A stretch of 16,776 nt of DNA, taken from NCBI GenBank assembly GCA_947652855.1, contig CANTEO010000058.1, forward strand, positions 1 to 16,776, in the 5' to 3' direction. Source of the stretch: an uncultured Roseburia sp. Lineage in GTDB: Bacteria > Bacillota > Clostridia > Lachnospirales > Lachnospiraceae. Below, in pieces: positions 1 to 7,412 of the stretch; within the stretch, counting starts at the first letter, position 1; each line of letters starts with the position of its first letter. Made by a program: the position numbers and the translations under genes. The notes under the pieces are model-generated. The model was not told where the DNA came from. It saw nothing but the letters and a program-made list of their open reading frames with translations, and did no database searches.

Positions 1-273
1 TTATCATAATTAGCAACTTTAAATATTACTTCTGCACCTTCACTACGTCCAATCCCTTTTGTTTCATGTATGTAGCGGCAATATCATTTTACTATATGTT
101 TTGCCAGTGATTTTTGCATATGGGGCAACCTTGTTATGCTGTGAGCTTTGCAACAGAATAACTTTTTTCTCTTCCCTTAGATGAGTCAGCATTTTCATAA
201 GAAGATGCAGCTGTTTTTTATTTTCAGAAACCACAAATACAGCATAGAACGGTTGGGGAATCAGAACTATGTC
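1..273 (-). other. AT-rich region beyond the atp terminator, possible gene remnant
   Basis: This stretch follows the atp operon terminator and has about 36% GC by hand count, far below the neighbouring genes. On the minus strand one frame is open from the terminator to a TGA at 64-66; from the ATG at 196-198 it would give 44 residues beginning MKMLTHLREEKKVILL. Just past that stop, a second minus-strand frame reads IAATYMKQKGLDVVKVQK and then stops, and a third stays open to the window edge (ETKGIGRSEGAEVIFKVANYD). The text looks protein-like, but it changes frame, so a decayed or frameshifted gene is possible. I do not recognise the family. I see no promoter, RNA gene or insertion-sequence end here. 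It could equally be a non-coding spacer. Confidence 0.3.
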
Positions 274-321
274 AAAAAGAAAGCTGCCGCTTCACGATTT
301 TTTTCGTGAAAGCGACAGCTT
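274..321 (-). terminator. Rho-independent terminator of the atp operon
   Basis: Read on the minus strand, an arm of 18 nt (304-321) pairs with an arm of 17 nt (281-297). The stem has one bulged base and one G-U pair, with an A-rich loop of six bases between the arms. It is followed directly by TCTTTTT (274-280). The structure starts 13 nt after the atpC stop codon, which is the expected place for the end of the operon. The plus-strand reading has no T run after the hairpin, so it works in one direction only. Confidence 0.92.
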
Positions 322-334
322 CATCTGATGCGAT

Positions 335-748
335 CTATTTCATATCCTTTACGTCGATACGGGTTAAGGCTCTCCGCAGCGCAAATTCCGCGCGCTTGAT
401 GTCTACCTTTTCCGTCCTTGCCTGCAGGCGTTCCTCCGCCCGCTTCTTCGCGGCCTCTGCGCGCGCGACGTCGATCTCCTCCGCCCACTCCGCAGTCTCC
501 GCCAAGAGCGTCACCTGATCGGGCAGCACCTCCGCGAAGCCTGCATGCACTGCGGCCACTTTCTCGCCGTCTGCTTCGTGGATGATGACCGCCCCCGGCG
601 AAAGCACCGTCGTCAGCGGAATATGTTTCTTATATACGCCAATCTGCCCGGAGCTTGTCGAAAATTCAATCATCTCAGCCTCCCCGGAATAAAACACGCG
701 ATCCGGCGTAATCACCTTTACCGGAAACATCTTCTCATTCTCTGCCAT
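335..748 (-). CDS. atpC: F1Fo ATP synthase epsilon subunit
   Basis: This is the epsilon subunit of the central stalk (137 residues), which couples gamma rotation to the c ring and can inhibit ATP hydrolysis. The N-terminal beta-sandwich domain (about residues 7-85) includes the typical SGQIGVYKKHIPL stretch. It is followed by a two-helix C-terminal domain rich in Ala, Glu, Arg and Lys. Residues 92-97 read IDVARA, matching the I/L-D-x-x-R-A motif through which Bacillus epsilon subunits bind ATP, so ATP-sensing control is plausible. The ATG is preceded by a GGGGTGA ribosome site and lies 11 nt after the atpD stop. It is the last gene before the operon terminator. Confidence 0.97.
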   Translation of the reverse strand: MAENEKMFPVKVITPDRVFYSGEAEMIEFSTSSGQIGVYKKHIPLTTVLSPGAVIIHEADGEKVAAVHAGFAEVLPDQVTLLAETAEWAEEIDVARAEAAKKRAEERLQARTEKVDIKRAEFALRRALTRIDVKDMK

Positions 749-759
749 GCCGTCACCCC

Positions 760-2151
760 TTACTTCACGCGGGCGCGCACTTCATCAATCGTTCCTGCAT
801 TCAGGAAAAGGCTCTCCGGCACATCGTCCAGCTTGCCGTCAAGAATCTCCCGAAAGCCGCGGACCGTTTCCGTAATCGGAACATATTTCCCGTCCAGCCC
901 GGTAAACTGCGTCGCGACAAAGAATGGCTGTGAAAGGAACCTCTGCACCTTCCTTGCGCGGCTCACCACAAGCTTGTCGTCTTCTGACAGCTCATCCATG
1001 CCCAGGATAGCGATAATGTCCTGAAGCTCCTTATATTTCTGTAAAATCTCCTGCACGCCGCGCGCCACTTCAAAATGCTCCTGTCCCACGATGCGTGGGT
1101 CTAAGATACGCGACGTGGAGCCAAGCGGATCGACTGCCGGATAGATGCCTAGCTCAACAATGGAACGCTCCAACACCGTCGTCGCGTCCAAATGGGCGAA
1201 CGTCGTCGCCGGAGCCGGATCCGTAAGGTCGTCGGCCGGGACATACACTGCCTGAACGGACGTAATGGAGCCGTTCTTCGTTGACGTGATGCGCTCCTGC
1301 AAGGTACCCATCTCCGTCTGCAGGGTCGGCTGATAGCCTACCGCCGAAGGCATGCGCCCAAGCAGCGCGGACACCTCAGAGCCGGCCTGTGTAAAGCGGA
1401 AAATGTTGTCAATGAACAGCAGCACGTCCTTCCCGCCCTTGTCACGGAAATACTCCGCCATCGTAAGCCCAGACAGCCCCACGCGCATCCTGGCTCCGGG
1501 CGGCTCGTTCATCTGCCCGAACACCATCGTCGTCTTGTCAATAACGCCGGATTCCTTCATCTCATAGTAAAGGTCGTTCCCCTCACGGGTACGCTCCCCA
1601 ACGCCTGTAAATACGGAATAGCCGCCATGCTCTGTCGCGATGTTGTGGATCAGCTCCTGAATCAGGACTGTCTTGCCAACGCCCGCGCCGCCAAACAGCC
1701 CGATTTTACCGCCCTTCTGGTATGGGCAGAGCAAATCCACGACCTTAATTCCCGTCTCAAGCATCTCCTGAGACGTTGACTGCTCCTCAAACGTAGGCGC
1801 TTTCCTGTGAATCGGCCAGTATTCCACGTTTTTCGGCGCGTCCACTTCATCAATCGGATCCCCTAAGACATTGAACATCCGCCCTAAGGTATTCTCCCCA
1901 ACCGGGACGCTGATCGGCCTTCCCGTGGCCTCTGCGTCCATCCCGCGGACAAGCCCGTCCGTAGAGCCCATGGCAATGCACCTGACCGTATCGTCCCCCA
2001 AATGCTGAGACACTTCCACTACCAGCTTCTTGCCATCCTTCATCACGACATGGATCGCGTCGTTGATCTCTGGCAGGCGTCCCTGGGAAAACTTAATGTC
2101 CAAAACGGCGCCGATAATCTGAGTGATTTTACCTATATTCTTTTCTGCCAT
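760..2151 (-). CDS. atpD: F1Fo ATP synthase beta subunit (catalytic)
   Basis: This is the catalytic beta subunit of F1 (463 residues, normal for the family); alternating alpha and beta subunits make and hydrolyse ATP. Visible motifs are the Walker A GGAGVGKT (154-161), the catalytic-glutamate region GERTREGNDLY (185-195), the Walker B stretch DVLLFIDNIFRF (about 242-253) and a DELSEDD version of the DELSEED lever (386-392). All catalytic features look intact. The start is set by a strong purine-rich ribosome site (AAGGAAGGAGTGA) upstream of the ATG. A 55-nt gap separates it from atpG, the longest gap inside the operon. Confidence 0.99.
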   Translation of the reverse strand: MAEKNIGKITQIIGAVLDIKFSQGRLPEINDAIHVVMKDGKKLVVEVSQHLGDDTVRCIAMGSTDGLVRGMDAEATGRPISVPVGENTLGRMFNVLGDPIDEVDAPKNVEYWPIHRKAPTFEEQSTSQEMLETGIKVVDLLCPYQKGGKIGLFGGAGVGKTVLIQELIHNIATEHGGYSVFTGVGERTREGNDLYYEMKESGVIDKTTMVFGQMNEPPGARMRVGLSGLTMAEYFRDKGGKDVLLFIDNIFRFTQAGSEVSALLGRMPSAVGYQPTLQTEMGTLQERITSTKNGSITSVQAVYVPADDLTDPAPATTFAHLDATTVLERSIVELGIYPAVDPLGSTSRILDPRIVGQEHFEVARGVQEILQKYKELQDIIAILGMDELSEDDKLVVSRARKVQRFLSQPFFVATQFTGLDGKYVPITETVRGFREILDGKLDDVPESLFLNAGTIDEVRARVK

Positions 2152-2206
2152 TTTTTTCGATCACTCCTTCCTTTCCTTCCACTTTACGCGAACGCGCATG
2201 CATCCA

Positions 2207-3061
2207 CTAGGAGATTGCTGACGCGCCCGCGATAATTTCTGTCAGCTCCTGCGTAATTGAGCCCTGACGCGCCCTGTTGTATTTCAGCGACAAATCACTG
2301 ATCATGTCTTCCGCATTGCTTGTCGCAGAGTCCATCGCCTGCATCCTCGCGCCGTTCTCGCTGGCGACCGCTTCCGCAAGCGCCCCGTAAAACAGGCTCG
2401 TGACATATTTTGGGATAATCATGTCAAGCGCCTCTTCCTCGTTCGGCTCATAATTCATCAGGACTGCATCGTCTTCTTTTTCCTCCGACACGTCAATCTC
2501 AACCGGGAGCAGCTTCATCAGCCTTGGCTCATGGCTCACCGTATTCTTAAAATGGGTGTAGGCCAGGTAAATCTCGCCAATCTCCTCGTCCTGAAATGCC
2601 TTAAGCACCTTCGCGCAGACTGCCGCCGCGTCTTCATATGCGGGAGACTCAATCACCTCCGGATCATCAAAAACGACCTCGTAGCCCCTGCGCTCCAGCG
2701 CCTCCTTGCCCTTGCTGCCAATTGCGTATATCTTCACGTCTTCTTTCTTGAACGCGCCGTCCGTAACCAGCTTCACGACATTGGAGTTATAGCCCCCGGC
2801 AAGGCCGCGGTTGGATGTGATGACGACCACTGCTTTCTTTTGCGAGGCGCCCGCCTTTAAGTATGGGTGCGGGATCGCGCCGGAACGCCTTAGCATCGAC
2901 GCGACCGTCTGATACATCGCGTTAAAATAGGGGTTCGTCTCCTCCGCGCGGCTTTTCGCCTTCTGCAGTTTTACGGTAGAAACCAGCTTCATGGCTTTTG
3001 TGATTTGCTGCGTGCTCTGTATGCTGCTTTTCCTTCGCTTAATGTCCCTCATTGAGGCCAT
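2207..3061 (-). CDS. atpG: F1Fo ATP synthase gamma subunit
   Basis: This is the gamma subunit (284 residues), the rotor shaft inside the alpha3beta3 hexamer. It begins with the characteristic MASMRDIKRRKSSIQSTQQI, and the terminal helices that form the coiled-coil shaft are evident at both ends (for example ITKAMKLVSTVKLQKAKSRAE near the N terminus, and NAEDMISDLSLKYNRARQG then ITQELTEIIAGA at the C terminus). The central part carries the usual SNRGLAGGYNSNV Rossmann-like segment. The ATG is preceded by GGTGGTGAG and lies 24 nt after the atpA stop. Nothing is missing or unusual. Confidence 0.98.
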   Translation of the reverse strand: MASMRDIKRRKSSIQSTQQITKAMKLVSTVKLQKAKSRAEETNPYFNAMYQTVASMLRRSGAIPHPYLKAGASQKKAVVVITSNRGLAGGYNSNVVKLVTDGAFKKEDVKIYAIGSKGKEALERRGYEVVFDDPEVIESPAYEDAAAVCAKVLKAFQDEEIGEIYLAYTHFKNTVSHEPRLMKLLPVEIDVSEEKEDDAVLMNYEPNEEEALDMIIPKYVTSLFYGALAEAVASENGARMQAMDSATSNAEDMISDLSLKYNRARQGSITQELTEIIAGASAIS

Positions 3062-3085
3062 ATGTTCTCACCACCATTCTCTGTC

Positions 3086-4591
3086 CTACCGAAAGGACGC
3101 CTTGCATTCCTCAATCGCCTTTACAAGCGCCTTCTCGTTCTCCTGCGTCAGCTCTTTCGTCTTGCGGATAGACTCTAAAATCTCTGGGTACTTTGTGTCA
3201 ATATAGTCAAACAGCTCGCCCTCAAACCGCAGAATGTCGTCCACCGGAATGTCAATCAGGTATTTTTTCGTCGCCGCGTATATAATCACAACCTGATTCT
3301 CCACCGGCATCGGCTGATACTGAGGCTGCTTTAAGATCTCACGGATGCGCTCGCCCTGCGCCAGCTTCTCCTTCGTGTCCGCGTCCAGCTCAGACCCAAA
3401 CTGGGAGAAAGCGGCCAGCTCGCGGAACTGCGCCAGCTCCACGCGGATTGGCGCGGCAATCTTCTTAATCGCCTTAATCTGCGCCGCCCCGCCCACGCGG
3501 GAAACGGAAAGTCCGGCGTTAATGGCCGGGCGGAACCCTGCGTTGAACATATCTGTCTCCAGGTAAATCTGACCGTCCGTGATGGAAATCACGTTCGTCG
3601 GGATATAAGCGGAAACGTCGCCCGCCTGCGTCTCGATAATCGGGAGCGCCGTTAAGGAGCCGCCGCCTAAGCTGTCATTCAATTTCGCCGCACGCTCTAA
3701 GAGCCTCGAATGGAGGTAGAACACGTCGCCGGGATACGCCTCGCGCCCTGGCGGCCTCTTAAGCAGCAAGGAAAGAGTACGGTATGCCGCCGCGTGCTTG
3801 CTTAAGTCGTCGTAAACGACCAGCACGTCCTGCCCGCCCTCCATCCATTCCTCGCCAATCGCGCAGCCGGAATACGGCGCAATGTACTGCAATGGCGCAA
3901 GCTCGCTCGCCGTCGAGGCCACGATTGTCGTATATGACATCGCGCCAAACTCCTCCAGCGTCTTTACGATGGAGGCGACCGTCGATGCCTTCTGGCCAAT
4001 CGCCACATAGATGCACTTTACGTCCTTGCCCTTCTGGTTAATGATCGTGTCGATGGCAATCGCCGTCTTGCCCGTCTGCTTATCGCCAATGATAAGCTCA
4101 CGCTGCCCGCGCCCAATCGGTATCATGGCGTCGATTGCCTTAATGCCCGTCTGCAGCGGGGTGTCCACGGATTTCCTGGAAATGACGCCGCTTGCGACGC
4201 GCTCAATCTGACGGAATTTGTCCGTCTCGATCGGCCCCTTCCCGTCAATCGGCTGCCCTAGCGCATTGACGACGCGGCCGAGCATTGCGTCCCCAACCGG
4301 AACCTCCACAACCCTGCCCGTCGTCTTTACGGTGTCGCCTTCGTTTATGCTCCTTGCGTCGCCAAGCAGAACGGCTCCGACATTGTCCTCCTCCAGGTTC
4401 AGCACCATGCCGTACACTTCCCCCGGAAATTCAAGAAGCTCGCCCTGCATCGCGTTTAAAAGGCCATGGATGCGGGCAATGCCGTCCGCCACCTGGATTA
4501 CGGTTCCAACGTCCGCAACCTCAAGCTGCGCCGCATACCGCTTAATTTGCTCTTTAATCACAGAACTGATTTCTTCTGGCTTTAAATTCAT
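3086..4591 (-). CDS. atpA: F1Fo ATP synthase alpha subunit
   Basis: This is the alpha subunit of F1 (501 residues from the chosen start), which binds non-catalytic nucleotide and gives the arginine finger to the beta site. Visible features are the Walker A GDKQTGKT (169-176), the Walker B-like DVLVVYDDLSKHAAAYR (255-271), the PPGREAYPGDVFYLHSRLLER block (280-300) and the arginine finger R365 in SVSRVGGAAQ. I chose the ATG at 4591 because AGGTGAG lies 8 nt upstream and the ATG overlaps the atpH stop as ATGA. An in-frame GTG at 4600 would sit almost on top of the ribosome site. The overlap suggests translational coupling to atpH. Confidence 0.98.
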   Translation of the reverse strand: MNLKPEEISSVIKEQIKRYAAQLEVADVGTVIQVADGIARIHGLLNAMQGELLEFPGEVYGMVLNLEEDNVGAVLLGDARSINEGDTVKTTGRVVEVPVGDAMLGRVVNALGQPIDGKGPIETDKFRQIERVASGVISRKSVDTPLQTGIKAIDAMIPIGRGQRELIIGDKQTGKTAIAIDTIINQKGKDVKCIYVAIGQKASTVASIVKTLEEFGAMSYTTIVASTASELAPLQYIAPYSGCAIGEEWMEGGQDVLVVYDDLSKHAAAYRTLSLLLKRPPGREAYPGDVFYLHSRLLERAAKLNDSLGGGSLTALPIIETQAGDVSAYIPTNVISITDGQIYLETDMFNAGFRPAINAGLSVSRVGGAAQIKAIKKIAAPIRVELAQFRELAAFSQFGSELDADTKEKLAQGERIREILKQPQYQPMPVENQVVIIYAATKKYLIDIPVDDILRFEGELFDYIDTKYPEILESIRKTKELTQENEKALVKAIEECKASFR

Positions 4592-5154
4592 TGAGCGCAC
4601 TCACCTACTTTCAACTGAATTTTGGATAATTCTCTGGATAAATCATAGAGCTTCGTCCGAACGCTGCTGTCCACGACCCGATCCTTAATCCGAATCACCA
4701 TGCCGCCAATCAGCGCAGCGTCCACATCATAATGCATTTCAAATTTTTCATAGTCTGTCGTCTGAGCCAGGCGCTTCTCAATTTCTTCCTTCTGCGCGTC
4801 CGACAGCTCCATTGCAGCCGTCACATACGCCGTGCCGATCTTTTTTGATTCCTTCACTTCCGTGATGAAATAGTCAAGCACGGCGTCCGTCTCGCCAAAA
4901 TGCCCCTTATCTACGATCATGCGCAAAAGGCCCACCAGCTCATCCGATATGCGTCCTTTGAAAAGCTCCTCAATGATCTTAATTTTTTCTTCTTTTACAA
5001 TCTTAGGGTGATGCATTAATTTGGAAATCTCTGCATTCTCCCTTAGCACGCCGCGCACGCCTTCCGCCTCTTCCCAAAGCGCGTCTATGCGCCCCGCCTC
5101 GGCTGCAATCTCAAACAATGCGTCACCATATGTCTTCGATACTAGCTTCGCCAT
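4588..5154 (-). CDS. atpH: F1Fo ATP synthase delta subunit
   Basis: This is the delta subunit (188 residues, normal length), which joins the top of the alpha3beta3 head to the b-subunit peripheral stalk. The N-terminal helical domain begins AKLVSTYGDALFEIA-like text (actual MAKLVSKTYGDALFEIA), and the C-terminal part holds the family segment DAALIGGMVIRIKDRVVDSSV (about residues 144-164). The gene overlaps atpF by 13 nt and its stop overlaps the atpA start by 4 nt, so all three are likely translated in a coupled way. The ribosome site (GGGTGATG) is weak, consistent with coupling rather than independent initiation. Confidence 0.96.
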   Translation of the reverse strand: MAKLVSKTYGDALFEIAAEAGRIDALWEEAEGVRGVLRENAEISKLMHHPKIVKEEKIKIIEELFKGRISDELVGLLRMIVDKGHFGETDAVLDYFITEVKESKKIGTAYVTAAMELSDAQKEEIEKRLAQTTDYEKFEMHYDVDAALIGGMVIRIKDRVVDSSVRTKLYDLSRELSKIQLKVGECAQ

Positions 5155-5657
5155 GTCGCATCACCCATTTCCTTTAGCGTCTCTTCTACAAGCGCATCCT
5201 GAACCTGCGCATTGATGGAGGCTGACACGACTTTCTGGGCCATCAGGGAGGCAATGGAAATAATCTCCTGCTTCACCTCATCCATCGCGCGCTTCTTCTC
5301 TAACAGCGCCTCTTCACTGGCCCTTGCTATAATGCGGGCAGCCTCGTCTTTCGCTTCGTCTATAATTTTGGCTTCATTCTTGATCGCCTTTTGGCGCGCC
5401 TCACCAAGAATCTGCTCCGCTTCTTTCTCTATGCCCTTTAGCTTGCCCTCATACAGCTTCTTAAGCTCCGCCGCGCTTTCCTTATCCGCATTCGCATCGT
5501 CAATGTTTTTGCGGATGCCTTCCTGCCTGTCCTTAAGCAGCTTACGCACCGGATTAAACAGAAGGTAGCTTGCGAACAGAAACAGCACGAACACAGAAGC
5601 GCCAAACTGCAGCGCGTCCATGATCAGCTGCATATCCAGTCCAAACAATCTGTCCAT
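5142..5657 (-). CDS. atpF: F1Fo ATP synthase b subunit
   Basis: This is the b subunit of the peripheral stalk (171 residues). One N-terminal membrane helix (about residues 11-34, LIMDALQFGASVFVLFLFAS) is followed by the family junction FNPVRKLLKDRQEGI. A long charged coiled coil rich in Glu, Lys and Ala then extends to the end. The first ATG after an in-frame TAG is used, so the start cannot lie further upstream. The nearest strong ribosome site (AAAGGAGGGTGA) is about 14 nt from the ATG, longer than usual, and sits inside a short upstream reading frame (5661-5693). It overlaps atpH by 13 nt. Confidence 0.96.
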   Translation of the reverse strand: MDRLFGLDMQLIMDALQFGASVFVLFLFASYLLFNPVRKLLKDRQEGIRKNIDDANADKESAAELKKLYEGKLKGIEKEAEQILGEARQKAIKNEAKIIDEAKDEAARIIARASEEALLEKKRAMDEVKQEIISIASLMAQKVVSASINAQVQDALVEETLKEMGDATWRS

Positions 5658-5660
5658 ACC

Positions 5661-5693
5661 CTAGAAGTTCACCCTCCTTTCCGTATCCTCCAT
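5661..5693 (-). other. Ten-codon reading frame just upstream of atpF
   Basis: In the 44-nt gap between atpE and atpF, an ATG at 5693 preceded by AAGGAAAGGC opens a frame of ten codons (MEDTERRVNF) that ends in a TAG only 3 nt before the atpF ATG. The atpF ribosome site lies within this frame. A terminating ribosome would be placed next to the atpF start, so a leader-peptide or reinitiation role is possible. A frame this short can easily arise by chance. Confidence 0.25.
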
Positions 5694-5701
5694 GCCTTTC
5701 C

Positions 5702-5959
5702 TTACCATGTCAAAGGCTTTACGAAAAGTAAAAGGATTGCCACGAGGAGGCCATAAAGACCGGTCGTCTCCGCTACCGCCTGCCCTAAAAGCATCGTGGA
5801 CGTAATGTCAGACTTCGCGCCCGGGTTCCTGCCTACCGCGTTCGCCGCGTACCCTGCCGCGATACCCTGGCCGACGCCAGGCCCGATTCCGGCGATGACC
5901 GCAAGGCCCGCGCCAATTGCTGAACACGCTAAGATCAAGTCGTTTCCTGAAATATTCAT
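5702..5959 (-). CDS. atpE: F1Fo ATP synthase c subunit, Na+-type residue set
   Basis: This is the proteolipid c subunit (85 residues) that forms the rotor ring in the membrane. Two hydrophobic helices are joined by a polar loop with R44-N45-P46, the usual RQP-type turn. The ion-binding carboxylate is E64. Aligned to the Ilyobacter tartaricus Na+ ring (Q32, V63, E65, S66, T67, Y70), this protein has Q31, V62, E64, T65, T66 and Y69. All sodium ligands are therefore kept, with Thr in place of one Ser. Coupling to Na+ rather than only H+ is likely but is an inference. The TAGGAGGAAA ribosome site, 8 nt from the ATG, is the strongest in the operon and fits the need for many copies. Confidence 0.97.
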   Translation of the reverse strand: MNISGNDLILACSAIGAGLAVIAGIGPGVGQGIAAGYAANAVGRNPGAKSDITSTMLLGQAVAETTGLYGLLVAILLLFVKPLTW

Positions 5960-5964
5960 AATAG

Positions 5965-5974
5965 TTTCCTCCTA
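5965..5974 (-). promoter_or_regulatory. Strong ribosome binding site of atpE
   Basis: TAGGAGGAAA on the minus strand, with the AGGAGG core 8 nt from the atpE ATG in an AT-rich surround. It is near-ideal in match and spacing and would support the high c-subunit stoichiometry. Confidence 0.8.
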
Positions 5975-5995
5975 TAAATGATAAAATGTTTTTGC

Positions 5996-6718
5996 TTACT
6001 CTGAATCAATAGCCTGGTTGATGTACGTCATGGTTAACATACAGAATACATACGTTTGAATTGCCCCGGAGAACAAATCAAAATATACATGGAGCACAGA
6101 CGGCCAGAATGTCGCAATCCAGCCAAGCAGCCCATACACAAGCGCCATGATGATCGTCCCTGACAAGATATTCGCGAACAGACGCAAAGACAGGGAGATC
6201 GGCACCGCGATTTCACTGATCACGTTTATGGGCGCCCAAATCGGCCACGGGTCGCAAAGCCCCTTCAGCACGCCGGAGACATGCTGATGTTTGAACTTAT
6301 TAAACTGAATCAGGCAAAACGTCATGACGCCAAGCGCGAACGTCACGCCATAGTCCGCCGTAGGCGGCCTAAGCCCAAAGATGCCGGAGATATTGCTCAT
6401 CAGGATAAAAATAAACACGGTGCTGATATAGTTGGCGAATTTTTTTGAATTGACGCCCATGACGCCTTTCACCATCTTATCCAACATCTCCACAATCAGC
6501 TCAACCACATTCTGAAATCCATCCGGCACTTCCTTTGCGCGCTTGATTTTCCGGTTGGCGGCAATAAAAAAGCCAATCAAGGCCAGCATCACAAGCAGCA
6601 TGCATACATGCGTCGTCGTGATCCAGCAGGTCTGGCCGAAAATCTGATAGGAAAACAGGCCATGCACCATAATGTCAATATCCGCGCCGGAAGAAGCCAT
6701 CAAAATTGCATTGCTCAA
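5996..6718 (-). CDS. atpB: F1Fo ATP synthase a subunit
   Basis: This is the membrane-embedded stator a subunit (240 residues), which carries the ion half-channels against the c ring. It has several membrane helices. The essential arginine is R179 in SLSLRLFANILSG (175-187), and the C-terminal helix contains the typical AIQTYVFCMLTMTYI stretch (219-233). The start is a TTG, chosen because AAAGGAGGTG lies 5 nt upstream (AGGAGG core 7 nt); the next ATG (residue 7) has no comparable site. It lies 21 nt after atpI and 36 nt before atpE. Confidence 0.97.
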   Translation of the reverse strand: MSNAILMASSGADIDIMVHGLFSYQIFGQTCWITTTHVCMLLVMLALIGFFIAANRKIKRAKEVPDGFQNVVELIVEMLDKMVKGVMGVNSKKFANYISTVFIFILMSNISGIFGLRPPTADYGVTFALGVMTFCLIQFNKFKHQHVSGVLKGLCDPWPIWAPINVISEIAVPISLSLRLFANILSGTIIMALVYGLLGWIATFWPSVLHVYFDLFSGAIQTYVFCMLTMTYINQAIDSE

Positions 6719-6723
6719 GCTTT

Positions 6724-6733
6724 CACCTCCTTT
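6724..6733 (-). promoter_or_regulatory. Ribosome binding site that sets the TTG start of atpB
   Basis: AAAGGAGGTG on the minus strand ends 5 nt before a TTG codon, placing the AGGAGG core 7 nt from it. No ATG in the atpB frame is better placed, so the gene appears to start with TTG. Confidence 0.75.
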
Positions 6734-6739
6734 AATCCT

Positions 6740-7165
6740 TTATTCCTCTTGTTTTTTCTCCTTACTCTGTGGAAGGTCGTCACTTCCTTTCTTTTTCCAT
6801 ACTGCTTTATGAATAAACGGCTGCAAATACGCAGCTATTTTCAACCCCATCACGCCTGCAAACCCGGAAAGCGGGTTTCCAAGACGAAAACGCGTCATGC
6901 AAAAAAACACCAGGACGACAGCCGCATACCGAAGCAGCGACATCGCGACAAGCTTTCCCTGGCCTCCTCTGGCGCTTACCGCGTCCTCTAAGACGACCGC
7001 CATATGGATCGCCATAAAAATGGCCGTCGCTATCCCAATCCAAAGCCCTGTGGAATACAGCAGCTTCTCTTGCGCAAGCCAAACGCCTGCCGCCTGCAGC
7101 AGCGCGCCATAGAGCAGGATTCCTAAAATCAGCTCCGGGAGCGCCTTATTGAGTCTTCTTAACAT
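6740..7165 (-). CDS. atpI: ATP synthase-associated membrane protein AtpI
   Basis: This is a small four-helix membrane protein (141 residues from the ATG at 7165) immediately upstream of atpB, the standard position of AtpI. Hydrophobic segments are visible near residues 11-30, 40-60, 77-94 and 98-115, with a charged Lys/Glu-rich tail. In other bacteria AtpI helps assemble the c ring, and with AtpZ it has been proposed to take part in divalent cation transport. Sequence similarity in this family is low, so the call rests on topology and position. The ATG is preceded by AGGGA at 8 nt; an in-frame GTG at 7183 is the alternative start. It overlaps atpZ by about 20 nt. Confidence 0.8.
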   Translation of the reverse strand: MLRRLNKALPELILGILLYGALLQAAGVWLAQEKLLYSTGLWIGIATAIFMAIHMAVVLEDAVSARGGQGKLVAMSLLRYAAVVLVFFCMTRFRLGNPLSGFAGVMGLKIAAYLQPFIHKAVWKKKGSDDLPQSKEKKQEE

Positions 7166-7397
7166 GTTTCGTATCCCTGTCACTTTCCTGTTCGAAAATT
7201 TTCTTCGCCATCACATAGACATTGCGGAACCCCGCAAGCGCCCCAATGAAAAACAAAGGCAGCGCTATAAACAGCATATCATATTTCTTTCCAATATATA
7301 CCCCAATGACGGTGCATAATAAAATTGGGACAATCATATTGATGCCAAACTGCGTCACCATCACAAGCGACTGCCAGACATTTTTCCTATATTTCAT
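7146..7397 (-). CDS. atpZ: AtpZ-like F0F1-ATPase accessory membrane protein
   Basis: This 83-residue protein is built as a two-helix membrane hairpin (about residues 18-37 and 41-58). The segment VIGVYIGKKYD, then LPLFFIGALAGFRNVYVM, matches the pattern of the AtpZ/F0F1-ATPase accessory family (glycine-rich first helix, Asp in the turn, GxxxGxxN-type second helix). It is the first gene of the atp group and overlaps atpI. The ribosome site GGAGAA lies 7 nt from the ATG. Only 15 nt separate it from the upstream dCMP deaminase, leaving no room for a separate atp promoter in the gap. Confidence 0.82.
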   Translation of the reverse strand: MKYRKNVWQSLVMVTQFGINMIVPILLCTVIGVYIGKKYDMLFIALPLFFIGALAGFRNVYVMAKKIFEQESDRDTKHVKKTQ

Positions 7398-7412
7398 GGA
7401 ACGTTCTCCGAT

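Noticed and set aside
2152..2206. Short frame starting in the atpG-atpD gap and running into atpD
   Set aside because: It has no ribosome site of its own and overlaps the atpD start in another frame; the gap is adequately explained by the strong atpD ribosome site.
4592..4600. GTG at 4600 as the atpA start
   Set aside because: It lies 2-3 nt from the AGGTGAG site, too close for initiation, whereas the ATG at 4591 has proper spacing and an ATGA overlap with atpH.
4218..4688. 156-codon open frame on the plus strand
   Set aside because: It is antisense to atpA and atpH, Ser/Pro/Thr-rich and without a domain.
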